A stretch of DNA of 64,000 bases from Curtobacterium sp. MCBA15_008 (GTDB taxonomy: Bacteria; Actinomycetota; Actinomycetes; Actinomycetales; Microbacteriaceae). The position numbers were made by a program, and so were the translations under genes. Location: the NCBI RefSeq assembly GCF_001865065.1, contig NZ_MJGN01000013.1:31604-95603 (forward strand), in the 5' to 3' direction. The notes below the pieces were generated by a model that ran no database searches, was not told where the DNA came from, and saw only the letters and a list, made by a program, of their open reading frames with translations. This document shows, one piece after another, positions 24,448-33,342 of this stretch. Position 1 is the first letter of the stretch. Each line of letters begins with the position of its first letter.

Positions 24448-25674
24448 CTACCGGGTCGACGACCCGGAAGACGTCCGACTCCGCCGAGTCGCGACGAGTT
24501 GCACGACCACGGCGGCCGCCATGAGCACCGCCATGACCGACCCCATCGCCGTCGCCGTCCCGCCGAGCGCCCCCGCGAGCGGTGTCCCGAGGCCGCCGAG
24601 CCCGAAGGTCAACCCGCCCTGCAGCGCCGCCGCCGTCCCCGGGTGGGCCGCGCCGACGTGCTGCGTCCGGGTCATCGCGGCCGGCAGCACGAATCCCCAG
24701 GCCGCCGTCACCACCGCGAGGGAGCACCAGACCGGCACGGGGCCGAGGCCGAGGAGCGCCGACGACAGGACCCCGACCGCACCGAGCATCCCGACGGCGA
24801 GTCCGAGGGACAGGAGCGCGTCCTCGGAGAACCGACCGACGACCCGCCGGAACACGAGCGTGGTCACGATCATCATCGACGCGTTCGTCGCGAAGACGAT
24901 CGTGTACATCCCCTCCGAGAAGTCGAACTGCGTCTGGAACACGAACGAGCTCGTGGCGATGTAGGCGAAGAACCCGATCGTCGAGAGCACGCCGGTGAGG
25001 ACGTACGCGCGGAACCGCGGGATCGCCATCAGCTGACGGATCCGGCCCCAGTTCGCCCCGAAGCCGACGCCTCCGCGGCGCTCCCGTGGCAGCGTCTCGT
25101 GGAACCGCAGCACGACGGCGACGAAGAAGACCGCACCGAGGACCGCGAGTACCACGAACATCAGGCGCCAGGTGCCGATCGTCAGGACCGCTCCCCCGGC
25201 GAGCGGGGCCACGACGGGTCCGATCGCGTTGATCGCTGCGAGCGTGCCGAACACCTTCGCCATCCGCGGCCCGGTGATGACGTCGGACACCATGGCGCGG
25301 CCGGCCACGGCGCCGGCGGCTCCGGCGAGCCCCTGGAACACCCGTGCCACGACGAGGGTCACGACGTCCGGGGCGAGCGCGCACCCGACCGACGCGAGCG
25401 CGAACACCGCGGTGCCGACGAGCATGAGCGGACGACGACCGATGCCGTCGCTGACCGGCCCGGCCAGCAGCTGCCCGACGGCGAACGCGACGAGGAACGC
25501 GGTCAGCGAGAGCTGCACGGCGCCGGGTGCGGTCCCGAGGTCACGGGCGATGGCGGGCAGCGCCGGGATGTACATGTCGGTCGCGAACGGCGAGACGCCG
25601 ACGATGAGCGCGAGCGGCAGGATCGGGGGCAGCACGCCCGCGATCGTCGGGTTCGTGGTGCGCTCCGTCGTCAC
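24448..25674 (-). CDS. MFS drug efflux transporter, Bcr/CflA type
   Basis: 408 aa with 12 predicted transmembrane helices. Family motifs: FATDMYIPALPAIARDLG after helix 1, GQLLAGPVSDGIGRRPLMLVG (motif A) and ARVFQGLAGAAGAVAGRAMVSD (helix 4-5). This is the pattern of the Bcr/CflA drug:H+ antiporters in the cytoplasmic membrane. GTG 25674 is preferred over GTG 25683 because a TAGCGT hexamer (25682-25687, minus strand) lies 7 nt upstream. The substrate is unknown. It ends 41 nt upstream of the STAS gene start on the same strand but probably has its own transcript. Confidence 0.88.
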   Translation of the reverse strand: MTTERTTNPTIAGVLPPILPLALIVGVSPFATDMYIPALPAIARDLGTAPGAVQLSLTAFLVAFAVGQLLAGPVSDGIGRRPLMLVGTAVFALASVGCALAPDVVTLVVARVFQGLAGAAGAVAGRAMVSDVITGPRMAKVFGTLAAINAIGPVVAPLAGGAVLTIGTWRLMFVVLAVLGAVFFVAVVLRFHETLPRERRGGVGFGANWGRIRQLMAIPRFRAYVLTGVLSTIGFFAYIATSSFVFQTQFDFSEGMYTIVFATNASMMIVTTLVFRRVVGRFSEDALLSLGLAVGMLGAVGVLSSALLGLGPVPVWCSLAVVTAAWGFVLPAAMTRTQHVGAAHPGTAAALQGGLTFGLGGLGTPLAGALGGTATAMGSVMAVLMAAAVVVQLVATRRSRTSSGSSTR

Positions 25675-25740
25675 CCCGGCCACGCTACGCCTGGCCGAAT
25701 CGATTCGACAAGGCCGAGCCGGTCTGTGGACACGACCACA

Positions 25741-25786
25741 GACGGACTGGAGGCGCGGTGCCAGCTGGCACCGCGCCTCCCGTCCG
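25741..25786. repeat. palindromic element, family A copy 4 (ppc terminator position)
   Basis: GGCGCGGTGCCAG meets its reverse complement with no loop; the outer arms are GACGGACTGGA / CCCGTCCGCC. It lies just downstream of the ppc stop and upstream of the MFS promoter. Confidence 0.88.
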
Positions 25787-25808
25787 CCCGTGGGTCGGAA
25801 CCGACAGA

Positions 25809-28466
25809 TCAGCCCGTGTTCTGCAGGCCGGCCGCGATCCCGTTGACGGTGAGGAGCAGCAGACGGTGGTCGCCGTCCGTCGGGTCCGTGCTGCCGGACG
25901 TGCGGATCGCGCGCAGGGCGCGGAGCTGCAGGTGCGACAGCGCGTCGACGTAGGGGCTGCGGAGGCGGACGGCGCGGGCGAGGACCGGCCGGTCCTCGAG
26001 CACGTCGCTGCCACCGGAGACGCGCAGCACCCAGGCGCGCGTGCGGAGCATCTCGTCGAGCACCTTCGCGGCGAGGTCGTCACGGTCGGCGAGCTCGAGG
26101 TACCGGCGGGCGATGTGCTCGTCGGTCTTCGCGAGCGACATCTCGACGTTCTTGATCATCGCGCCGAAGAGCGGCCACTCGACGTACGCGGTGCGGAGCA
26201 GCTCGACGTCGCCGACCGCCTCGAGTGCGGAGCCCAGGCCGTACCAGCCGGCGAGGTTGATGCGCGCCTGCGTCCACGAGAAGACCCACGGGATCGCGCG
26301 GAGGTCCTCGAGGGACTCCACCGACAGGCCGCGACGGGCCGGGCGGGAGCCGAGCGGCAGGAGCCCGATCTCCTCCATCGGGGTGACCCGCGCGAACCAG
26401 GGCGCGAAGCCGTCCGCCTTGACCAGGTCGTAGAACGCCTGTCGCGACTCGTCGTCGAGCTGCTGTGCGAGCTCGGCGAAGCGGGTCGCCGCGACCGCCG
26501 TGCGCTCCTCGTTCGAGGGCGACGACGCGAACAGCGTGGCCGAGGCCATCTGCTCGAGGTGGCGTGCGGCGATGTCCTTGTCGCCGTACTGGGCGAAGAT
26601 GACCTCGCCCTGCTCGGTCAGCTTGAGGCGACCGTCGATCGACCCCCGGGGCTGCGCGAGGACGGCCTCGTTCGCCGGTCCCCCACCGCGGCCGAGCGAA
26701 CCGCCGCGGCCGTGGAAGAGCGTGAGCTCGACGTCGTGCTCCTTCGCCCAGTCGGCGATGCGGGCCTGTGCGTCGTAGAGCGCGAGGTTCGCGGACACCG
26801 GGCCGACGTCCTTCGACGAGTCCGAGTAGCCGAGCATGACCTCGAGGCGTCGGCCGGTCGCGGCGAGGCGGCGCTGGAAGGGCTCGGTGCGGACGGCCTC
26901 GTCGAGGATGTCGACGCTGGCGTGCAGATCGGCGAAGGTCTCGAACAGCGGGATGACGTCGAGCACCGGTGCGGCCTCGACGGACCCGAGCGCGGCGACC
27001 GCGAGCTCGTGCACGTTCGCCAGGTCGGCTGCCGACTGGGTGAACGACACGATGTAGCGGCTCGCCGCACGGACGCCGTAGCGGGCCTGCAGCGCGGCGA
27101 TCGTGCGGAAGACCGCGAGGACCTCTTCCGTCATCTCGCTCAGTTCGCCGCCCGCGCGGATCTCGGCGAGGGCGTTCCGGTGCACCTGCGAGTGCTGGCG
27201 GACCTCGAGCTCGGCGAGGTGGAACCCGAAGGTCTCGACCTGCCAGACGAGGTTCTGCAGCTCGCCGTTCGCGGGGCGCGTCGCACCGGCCGCGACGAGC
27301 GAGGCCTGGATGGTGCGGAGGTCCGTCAGCAGGGATTCCGGGCCGGGGTAGGCGAGCGCGGACTGGCCCTGGCGGGTGGCGTCGATCCGGGCCGCGACGA
27401 ACATGAGCGCACGGCGGTGCGTCTCGTTCGGCGCACGGACCCCGATCCGTTCGGCGATGCCGGCGTCGAGCTGCTCCTGCGCCGCGACGAGGGCGGTGAG
27501 GCCGGCGTCCGCCGGGGTCTCGCTCGCGTCGAGCGTGAGCGTGCTGCCGATCCGGGTGGCGGCGCGCGACAGCCCGAGCAGGATGTGCTCCGCGGCGATC
27601 TCGGCGGCCTGACGGGTGACGTCGGCGGTGACGTGCGGGTTGCCGTCACGGTCGCCGCCGATCCAGGTGCCGAAGCGGACGAAGGCGGGTGCGGTGACCG
27701 AGGCACGTCCGGCCTCGTCGCCGAGCAGCCGGTCGTCGAGCAGGCGGTAGACCTGCGGCACGATCTCGAAGAGCGTCTGGTCGAAGACGCTCATCGCGGT
27801 GCGCACCTCGTCGAGCGGGGTCGGGCGGGTCGTGCGGAGCGGCGAGGTGCGGAGGAGGGTCGTGATCTCCTCGAGCAGCCGGCGCTCGTTCTCGGCTCGC
27901 GCGGTGGTGTTCGTCGTGCGGTCGCGCTCGTCGATGAGGTCGGTGATGCGGCGGACGGCCGTGGTGACCGCGCGACGGCGGGCCTCGGTCGGGTGCGCGG
28001 TGAGGACCGGGTGGAACCGCAGGTCACGGAGGCGGGCTGCCGCTTCGTCCGCGCCGACCTGCTCGACGAGCGAGGCGTAGGTCGCCGGGAACGAGTCACC
28101 GGCGAGACCGCCGTCGTCGCCGCGGAACCGGAGCACGCGCACGCGGTGGTGCTCCTCGGCCAGGTTCGTCAGGTGGAAGTACGTCGTGAACGCCTGGGCG
28201 ACCGCCTCGGCGCGCTCGGCCGACATGGCAGCCACGATCGCCTCGGCACGCTCGGCGCCCTCGGCCTCGCCGCCCTCGTACGCGTCGATGACCGCGGCAC
28301 GCAGGCTCTCCACATCGTGCAGCAGGTCCTCGCCGCCGGTCTCGCGCAGCACGCGCCCGAGCAGGTTGCCGAGGTACCGCACGTCCGCGCGCAGGTCGCT
28401 GTCGACCGCTCCGCTGACGTCGTCCCGTGCGCGTCCGTGGCGCGTCGATCCGTCGATCGCCGTCAT
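25809..28466 (-). CDS. ppc: phosphoenolpyruvate carboxylase
   Basis: 885 aa, usual length. It carboxylates PEP to oxaloacetate, refilling the TCA cycle. Catalytic motifs in order: VLTAHPTEARRR (essential His), MLGYSDSSKDVG, and FHGRGGSLGRGGGP; the C-terminus ends LQNTG, the invariant family tail. ATG 28466 follows an AAAGGACC ribosome site; longer reading is possible but runs into repeats. The gene stands alone on the minus strand, with palindromic elements on both sides. Allosteric control cannot be read from the sequence. Confidence 0.96.
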   Translation of the reverse strand: MTAIDGSTRHGRARDDVSGAVDSDLRADVRYLGNLLGRVLRETGGEDLLHDVESLRAAVIDAYEGGEAEGAERAEAIVAAMSAERAEAVAQAFTTYFHLTNLAEEHHRVRVLRFRGDDGGLAGDSFPATYASLVEQVGADEAAARLRDLRFHPVLTAHPTEARRRAVTTAVRRITDLIDERDRTTNTTARAENERRLLEEITTLLRTSPLRTTRPTPLDEVRTAMSVFDQTLFEIVPQVYRLLDDRLLGDEAGRASVTAPAFVRFGTWIGGDRDGNPHVTADVTRQAAEIAAEHILLGLSRAATRIGSTLTLDASETPADAGLTALVAAQEQLDAGIAERIGVRAPNETHRRALMFVAARIDATRQGQSALAYPGPESLLTDLRTIQASLVAAGATRPANGELQNLVWQVETFGFHLAELEVRQHSQVHRNALAEIRAGGELSEMTEEVLAVFRTIAALQARYGVRAASRYIVSFTQSAADLANVHELAVAALGSVEAAPVLDVIPLFETFADLHASVDILDEAVRTEPFQRRLAATGRRLEVMLGYSDSSKDVGPVSANLALYDAQARIADWAKEHDVELTLFHGRGGSLGRGGGPANEAVLAQPRGSIDGRLKLTEQGEVIFAQYGDKDIAARHLEQMASATLFASSPSNEERTAVAATRFAELAQQLDDESRQAFYDLVKADGFAPWFARVTPMEEIGLLPLGSRPARRGLSVESLEDLRAIPWVFSWTQARINLAGWYGLGSALEAVGDVELLRTAYVEWPLFGAMIKNVEMSLAKTDEHIARRYLELADRDDLAAKVLDEMLRTRAWVLRVSGGSDVLEDRPVLARAVRLRSPYVDALSHLQLRALRAIRTSGSTDPTDGDHRLLLLTVNGIAAGLQNTG

Positions 28467-28625
28467 GAGGTCCTTTCCGGGTCGTCCGGGAGGCTGGTCC
28501 CGGGTCCCAGCAGCGTATCGGCCCGTCGGGACGGGTGACGACAACCGTCCGGACGGACAAGTTGCGTCGGTCGGGTCGGGCCGTCGCGGGGGTGCGGGGC
28601 GCGTCGGGTCGCGGCGGGTCGCGTC

Positions 28626-28680
28626 GAGGGAGCAGGAATCGTCGGGTCCACGGCACGCACCCGACGTCTTCTGCTCCCTC
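28626..28680. repeat. inverted-repeat element, family B copy 1
   Basis: Left arm GAGGGAGCAGGAATCGTCGG and right arm ending ACGTCTTCTGCTCCCTC around a GTCCACGGCACGCAC centre, between ppc and the heme oxygenase gene. Confidence 0.9.
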
Positions 28681-28764
28681 AACGGCCGCGGGCCGGGGCG
28701 CGCGGGCATGGGCGCGCCGGCGCGGGGCGCGCGGGCATGGGCGCGCGGGCCACGGCGCGCGGGC

Positions 28765-29433
28765 TCAGGCGGTCGCGGCCGGCCTGCCCTGTCCGCGTCG
28801 GGCGTCGAGGCCCGCGAGCAGCCCGGTGTTGAGCTCGTACGCGAGCTCGACCTCCGCGATCACGCGCTCCTGCTCCTCCGCCGACCACGGCGCGGCGTCG
28901 AGCTGCGCCCGGTAGGTGTCCTCGAACGCGCTCGGGTCGGCGACCTGGTCGAAGATGTAGAAGAGGATCCCGTTCGTCTCGAAGCCGAACTGGTCGGCGA
29001 GCAGCCGGCCGATGAGCTGCCCGCCGGACAGGTCGCCGAGGTACCGCGTGTAGTGGTGCGCGACGAACCCGCCGGGCCAGTCCGCCGCGACCTCGTTGAG
29101 GCGTCGCACGTACCGCGTCGTCGCGGGCAGCGGGCAGACGAGTTCGGACCAGTCCGGACCGACGAGGTACTCGAGGTCGGCGCGGATCGCCGGCATCCGG
29201 GTGAGCTGCGAGGTCACGAACGGTGCCGCGACGGGGTGGTCCGCCATCCGGTCGGCCGCGCGCTCGAGGGCGTCGTACACGAACGCGTACTGCCCGAGCA
29301 GGGCCGCGTAGTCGGCGACGTCGCAGTCGCCGCGCACGAGGTCCGCCGTGAAGTCGTCCTGTCCCGAGGCGCCGCGCGAGCGACGCGTGCGTCGTCGCAG
29401 TGCCTCGGAGAACGGGGTGACCGTCGTGTCCAT
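28765..29433 (-). CDS. heme oxygenase-like protein, axial His replaced by Arg20
   Basis: 222 aa, standard length. The distal helix signature AHHYTRYLGDLSGGQLIGRLL is intact, as are YAFVYDALERAA and ELVCPLPATTRYVRRLNEV. Ungapped comparison with corynebacterial HmuO puts this protein's Arg20 (TRRSRGASGQDDF) at the position of the proximal heme ligand His20 of HmuO (TAQAHEKAEHSTF). It may bind heme differently or be inactive. Heme oxygenases open heme to biliverdin, CO and iron. The gene is divergent from the siderophore-interacting protein gene, and an IdeR/DtxR-like box overlaps its start codon, so iron control is likely. Confidence 0.85.
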   Translation of the reverse strand: MDTTVTPFSEALRRRTRRSRGASGQDDFTADLVRGDCDVADYAALLGQYAFVYDALERAADRMADHPVAAPFVTSQLTRMPAIRADLEYLVGPDWSELVCPLPATTRYVRRLNEVAADWPGGFVAHHYTRYLGDLSGGQLIGRLLADQFGFETNGILFYIFDQVADPSAFEDTYRAQLDAAPWSAEEQERVIAEVELAYELNTGLLAGLDARRGQGRPAATA

Positions 29434-29451
29434 GAGGTAAGGCTAACCTCA
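29433..29451. promoter_or_regulatory. IdeR/DtxR iron box between divergent iron genes
   Basis: TGAGGTAAGGCTAACCTCA matches 16 of 19 bases of the consensus TTAGGTTAGGCTAACCTAA and is itself nearly palindromic. It overlaps the heme oxygenase ATG and lies 41 nt before the siderophore-interacting protein ATG. Confidence 0.88.
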
Positions 29452-29492
29452 GTTCGGTGAACGTCAAGGACCCGAGAGGAAGCTCGCCTGCG

Positions 29493-30338
29493 ATGAGCTC
29501 GAAACCCAAACGCCCCCAGCACGTCTTCGTCGTCGACCGGACGGAGCGCCTCTCGCCCCACATGGTGCGGGTGCACCTCGGCGGCCCCGCCTTCGACGAC
29601 TTCGTCACCGCGGCCGACCCCGAGCGGCTCCTCGCCACCGACAAGTACGTCAAGCTCCTGCTCGCGAAGCCGTCGCTCGGCCTGACGCCGCCGTACGACC
29701 TCGAGGCGCTCCGCGAGACCCTCCCGAAGCACGACCGGCCGGCCCGCCGCACCTACACGGTCCGCGCCGTCGACCACGCCGCGAAGACCATCGCCGTCGA
29801 CTTCGTCGTGCACGGCGACGAGGGCCTCGCCGGTCCCTGGGCCGCCGCCGCGCAGCCCGGCGACCTCCTTGCGCTCTCCGGGCCGGGTGGCGGCTACGCG
29901 CCGTCCGTCGACCCGGCCGTCACGCACGTGCTGCTCGGCGACGACAGCGCCCTGCCCGCGATCTCCGCAGCCCTGGAGGCCCTGCCCGACTCCGCCACGG
30001 GCGTCGCCCTGGTCGAGGTGGCCGGTCCCGCCGACGAACAGCCCGTCCGCCACCCGGCCCGGGTCGACCTGCGGTGGCTGCACCGCGACGCCACCGGCGC
30101 CCAGCCGGGCACGCTCCTGCTGGACGCGGCCCGGGGGCTCCCCCGCGCCTCCCGGCCGGTGCAGGTCTTCGCACATGGCGAGCGGACCGCGATGAAGGCG
30201 ATCCGCCGGCTGCTGCAGGACGACTGGGGGCTGGAGAAGTCCGAGATGTCCCTGTCGGCGTACTGGGCGCTCGGTCGCGGCGAGGACCAGTTCCAGGACG
30301 AGAAGCGCGAGCCGATCGGCGTCATCTTCACGGACTGA
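29493..30338 (+). CDS. siderophore-interacting protein (FAD-dependent ferric-siderophore reductase family)
   Basis: 281 aa. Family features: VRVHLGG, the flavin motif RPARRTYTVRAVD (RxYT), a GPGGGYAPSVDPAVTHVLLGDDSALPAISAALEALP segment, and the C-terminal SAYWALGRGEDQFQDEKRE signature. Such proteins reduce ferric siderophores with NAD(P)H to release iron. ATG 29493 is preferred because GAGGAAG lies upstream and the IdeR box ends at 29451; GTG 29457 is an alternative adding 12 residues. The shared IdeR-like box suggests co-induction with heme oxygenase under iron shortage. Confidence 0.9.
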   Translation: MSSKPKRPQHVFVVDRTERLSPHMVRVHLGGPAFDDFVTAADPERLLATDKYVKLLLAKPSLGLTPPYDLEALRETLPKHDRPARRTYTVRAVDHAAKTIAVDFVVHGDEGLAGPWAAAAQPGDLLALSGPGGGYAPSVDPAVTHVLLGDDSALPAISAALEALPDSATGVALVEVAGPADEQPVRHPARVDLRWLHRDATGAQPGTLLLDAARGLPRASRPVQVFAHGERTAMKAIRRLLQDDWGLEKSEMSLSAYWALGRGEDQFQDEKREPIGVIFTD

Positions 30339-30397
30339 GCCGCCCTCCCGCCCTGGAGGCGCGGCTCGCGTCGGTGGGTCCGGCTAGCGTTCCGGGC

Positions 30398-30961
30398 ATG
30401 GTCGCCCTCTCGTGCTGCGTGCCCGGTTGCGACGCGGCGCGCCTCTCCGGGGCGCCCGTGCCGCTCTGCGCCGGGCACGTCACGCTGGTGGCCGAGTTCG
30501 GTGCCGAGCACGTCGGCGTCGAGGACGCGCTGCCCGGCCCGTGCCCGATCTGCGGCTCCCGGATCGGCGTGCGCTACCCGTCGGCCGCCGTGTGCGCGAC
30601 GTGCGAGTGGCGGTACGGCGACGTGCCGGACGGCGACCTCGCGCCGCCGCGCGTCGACGTCGTGTACTACCTACGGATGCGCGACGACTTCGGTGACCGG
30701 ATCAAGATCGGCACCACGACGAACCTGCGGCAGCGGCTCGCGGCGATCCCGCACCAGGAGCTCCTCGGGCTCGAGCGCGGCGACCGGACGCTCGAGCGGC
30801 GGCGGCACCTTCGGTTCGCGGCGTCGCGGTACCCGGGGACGGAGTGGTTCCGGGTGACGCCGGAGCTGCTCGAGCACGTCGCCGTCGTGGCTGCCGGGGT
30901 GAGCGACCCGTGGGACCTGCACGCCCGGTGGACGAGCGAGGCGCTGGCGCTCCGGGGGTGA
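30398..30961 (+). CDS. zinc-finger plus GIY-YIG/T5orf172-like nuclease domain protein
   Basis: 187 aa. The N-terminal half has Cys pairs that probably bind zinc: CCVPGCDAARLSG, PLCAGH, CPICGSRIG and CATCEWRYG. The C-terminal half has VVYYLRMRDDFGDRIKIGTTTNLRQRLAAIP. This matches the first strand, IKIG and Arg of the T5orf172/MUG113 branch of GIY-YIG nucleases, followed by ERRRHLRFAASRYPGTEWF with the Glu and FxxxR region. ATG 30398 has TAGCGT (30385-30390) 7 nt upstream (leaderless). The role could be phage defence or DNA processing; this is inferred from fold and from the accessory genes that follow. Confidence 0.72.
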   Translation: MVALSCCVPGCDAARLSGAPVPLCAGHVTLVAEFGAEHVGVEDALPGPCPICGSRIGVRYPSAAVCATCEWRYGDVPDGDLAPPRVDVVYYLRMRDDFGDRIKIGTTTNLRQRLAAIPHQELLGLERGDRTLERRRHLRFAASRYPGTEWFRVTPELLEHVAVVAAGVSDPWDLHARWTSEALALRG

Positions 30962-30999
30962 GGCGGGGCGGGCGTGCGAGCGCGCGAGCGCGGGATCGG

Positions 31000-32031
31000 T
31001 CAGCGGGCGTAGGCGTCGACGAAGAGCGCCCCGCGGATCTCCCGCAGGGTGTCGGTCAGCCGCGCGATCGTCCGGCCGGAGATGCCGGAGACCTCGAGGT
31101 CGTACGGCCCGAGCGCCTGCAGCCGTCCGGTGCGGATGCGGACGACCTCCCACCCGACACCGCGCACGGCCCGGTCCTTCCGACGGTCGGTCTCCTGCCG
31201 GGGCCCGACGTGCTCGAGGCCGTGCCGGCCGGTCGAGTCGTACTCGATGGCGACGCGGAGCTCGGGCAGGATGATGTCCGGCCAGACCTCGACGTGGTCG
31301 AAGAACGGCCGGTCCAGCCGGATCGCGGAGTGGTCGAACGTGAACTCGAACCGGTCGGACAGGGCGGCGCGGAGCTCGGCCTCGACCGCGGACGCCGTCG
31401 CCGGGGCGCACACGCTCGTGAACGACTCGCCCGAGGGCAGCCGCGGGGTCTTCGAGCAGATCGAGCGGGGAACGGACTGCTTCGGGCGCCGCGGTGCACC
31501 GGGATCGGGACGCCGCGATCGTGCACGGGTCGAGGCCACGGCGCCGGACGGCATCGCGCCCGCCCCCGCCGGCACACCCGTCGTGGCCCCGGCCGCTGCG
31601 GGGATCCGGGTCCCGAAGCCGCGCGACGGCGCTGCGGGGAGCGTCTGCCGACCGGCGACCCGGACGACGCGCTGCGGAACGGGGACGGCGGTCGGCCAGT
31701 CCTCGGGCAGGACCGGCCAGCGCTGGGGCTGCGCCTGCACCGCGCACTCCGGGCACCAGACCGACCGGCGACGCTCGCGGCCGGGGCGGGACCGCTGTTC
31801 GGCCGGAGTGGCGACGAAGACGTGGCCGACGTCGCACTCCCAGATCAGCAGGACCTCTGCCGCCGGCGGGATCTGGGTCAGCACGACGCCGTGGTTCCAG
31901 TCCGGGTGGTACTGCCGGATGAGCACCGGGTACGAGGCCCAGTCGGCACGGAACTCCCCCACGGCGTAGGGCACCGCAGCACCGCGCGACCACTGTCGGC
32001 GGCGCCACCACGCGTCGACGGGTTCGGCCAC
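31000..32031 (-). CDS. zinc-ribbon (DUF4379-like) protein with C-terminal restriction-endonuclease-like domain
   Basis: 343 aa. The N-terminal segment (about 35-95) reads YHPDWN ... WECDVGHVFVATPAEQRSRPG ... VWCPECA, the pattern of DUF4379-type probable zinc ribbons. A disordered Pro/Ala/Arg linker follows (about 105-205). The C-terminal domain has WPDIILPELRVAIEYDSTGRHG and KDRAVRGVGWEVVRIRTG, the PD...(D/E)x and G..V.R. pattern of Vsr/DUF559-type PD-(D/E)XK nucleases, although the usual Lys is not obvious. GTG 32031 has TAGCGT 6 nt upstream (32038-32043). Likely a nuclease; the target is unknown. It is convergent with the GIY-YIG-like gene. Confidence 0.68.
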   Translation of the reverse strand: MAEPVDAWWRRRQWSRGAAVPYAVGEFRADWASYPVLIRQYHPDWNHGVVLTQIPPAAEVLLIWECDVGHVFVATPAEQRSRPGRERRRSVWCPECAVQAQPQRWPVLPEDWPTAVPVPQRVVRVAGRQTLPAAPSRGFGTRIPAAAGATTGVPAGAGAMPSGAVASTRARSRRPDPGAPRRPKQSVPRSICSKTPRLPSGESFTSVCAPATASAVEAELRAALSDRFEFTFDHSAIRLDRPFFDHVEVWPDIILPELRVAIEYDSTGRHGLEHVGPRQETDRRKDRAVRGVGWEVVRIRTGRLQALGPYDLEVSGISGRTIARLTDTLREIRGALFVDAYAR

Positions 32032-32087
32032 GCTGTCACGCTAGGCAGGACCACCGACACCGACACCGACACCGGGCCCGGCCCGGC

Positions 32088-32756
32088 TCACTCGGCAGGC
32101 GGCGTGGCGAACGTGAAGCGCTCGGGACCGGCGTCGGAGCCGTCGTCGAGGACCCGGATGCCCGATTCGCGGCACGCGGTGACACCGTCGCGGTGGACTC
32201 GCTCGGGCCGGGGCCGCTTCGGGACGCCCGCCGCGCCGAACACCGCCCAGGCGTTGGCCGCTGCGGCGCTGGTGAACCGCGTGCTGTAGCGGACACCGGC
32301 GAACCCGGCGGCGTCGAAGGCCCGCGCCCAGGCCTGGGGCACGCGGTAGTCCCCCATCGTCTGGAGCTCGGCGCCGACTCCCCACCGGACCGCTGCGGGG
32401 TGCGTGACGTCGGCGAAGCGTCGTCCCCGGGAGGCCCTGGCCGCGACGACGACCATCTCGCGTGCACGCGCGGTGAACACGGTGTTGGTCGTGAGCACGT
32501 GGTGCGCCAGGCGCTCCCGGACGGCGACCTCGACCGCGTCGGCCCAGTAGCACGTGCCCCGCGGGACCGCGAGGTCGAACCGGCCCCCGTCGACCCCGTC
32601 GGCGTCTGGTTCGGTGCTCGCGAACCACCACGCGCCACGGTCGTGCCGCTTCGCCCGGTAGAAGGTGGTGCCGCGCGATTCCTCGGCGGGGAAGTCACTG
32701 AGGTCGAGGTCGTCGCGCGGCGGGCGCTGGGCGACCTCGTTCCGGCTCGGGGTCAC
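32088..32756 (-). CDS. RES-domain toxin
   Basis: 222 aa. RES family toxins degrade NAD+ or ADP-ribosylate targets. The start of the domain is GTTFYRAKRHDRGAWWFAST with GGRFD; then come YWADAVEVAVRERL (conserved Glu) and AFDAAGFAGVRYSTRFT (conserved Ser), giving the Arg-Glu-Ser triad in order. GTG 32756 overlaps the antitoxin stop as GTGA, so translation is coupled. This start is preferred over an upstream ATG inside the antitoxin gene. A C-terminal extension of about 45 residues (RPRPERVHRDGVTACRESGI) lies beyond the fold. The RES reading rests on motifs and the partner gene. Confidence 0.78.
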   Translation of the reverse strand: MTPSRNEVAQRPPRDDLDLSDFPAEESRGTTFYRAKRHDRGAWWFASTEPDADGVDGGRFDLAVPRGTCYWADAVEVAVRERLAHHVLTTNTVFTARAREMVVVAARASRGRRFADVTHPAAVRWGVGAELQTMGDYRVPQAWARAFDAAGFAGVRYSTRFTSAAAANAWAVFGAAGVPKRPRPERVHRDGVTACRESGIRVLDDGSDAGPERFTFATPPAE

Positions 32757-33328
32757 GCGTCGGCTGCCCATGCCTGCGCGGCGCGGCGCGCGGCGGCGAG
32801 CACCTGGTCCTCGCGACCGTCGCGGAGTGCCTGGGCGGCCGTCGTCCCGCCGAACTCCTCGGCGTCGGTGTTCAGCCAGAGCGCACTGCCCCACGGGTCG
32901 ATGCGTTCGGGGTCGATGAGTGCGAGCACCTGGCGGAGGTTCGGCAGCGGCGCCCCGGAGACGCCGAACTGGAAGGACGGGAACACCAGGCTGCCGTCGC
33001 CGATCTTCAGGCCGATGAGGTCGCGCTTCGCGGTCGCCTTGCTGAGGGCCTGCCGGGTCACCCCGCGCCAGGCCGCCAGGGTCGGTGTGTCGTAGAACGG
33101 GCCGATGAGGGCGTCGGCCTCGTGCTTCACGGTGGGCAGCGCAGCGACCATGCGGTCGGCGAGCAGCTCGACGTCGGCACCGTCGTCGAGGGCACCGGCG
33201 GCGCGACCGCCGAGGATCCGGCCACGCAGTGCGTCGAGCAGGGCTTCCTCGGTGGCACTGAGCGTCGCGCGGTCGGTTCCGCGCTCGCGCGCCGCTGGAT
33301 CGGTGCGCACCCGTTCGGTCGTCGCCAT
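32753..33328 (-). CDS. Xre/MbcA/ParS-type antitoxin
   Basis: 191 aa. A middle segment TPTLAAWRGVTRQALSKATAKRDLIGLKIGDGSLVFPSFQF has the partial helix-turn-helix and wing typical of Xre-RES antitoxins. The C-terminal toxin-binding domain reads PLPNLRQVLALIDPERIDPWGSALWL ... AAQALRDGREDQVLAAARRAAQAW. ATG 33328 follows an AGGAGG ribosome site. First gene of the operon, overlapping the RES toxin by 4 nt. It would bind toxin and the repeated operator upstream to repress its own promoter. Confidence 0.82.
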   Translation of the reverse strand: MATTERVRTDPAARERGTDRATLSATEEALLDALRGRILGGRAAGALDDGADVELLADRMVAALPTVKHEADALIGPFYDTPTLAAWRGVTRQALSKATAKRDLIGLKIGDGSLVFPSFQFGVSGAPLPNLRQVLALIDPERIDPWGSALWLNTDAEEFGGTTAAQALRDGREDQVLAAARRAAQAWAADA

Positions 33329-33342
33329 GTGCGGCCTCCTGT

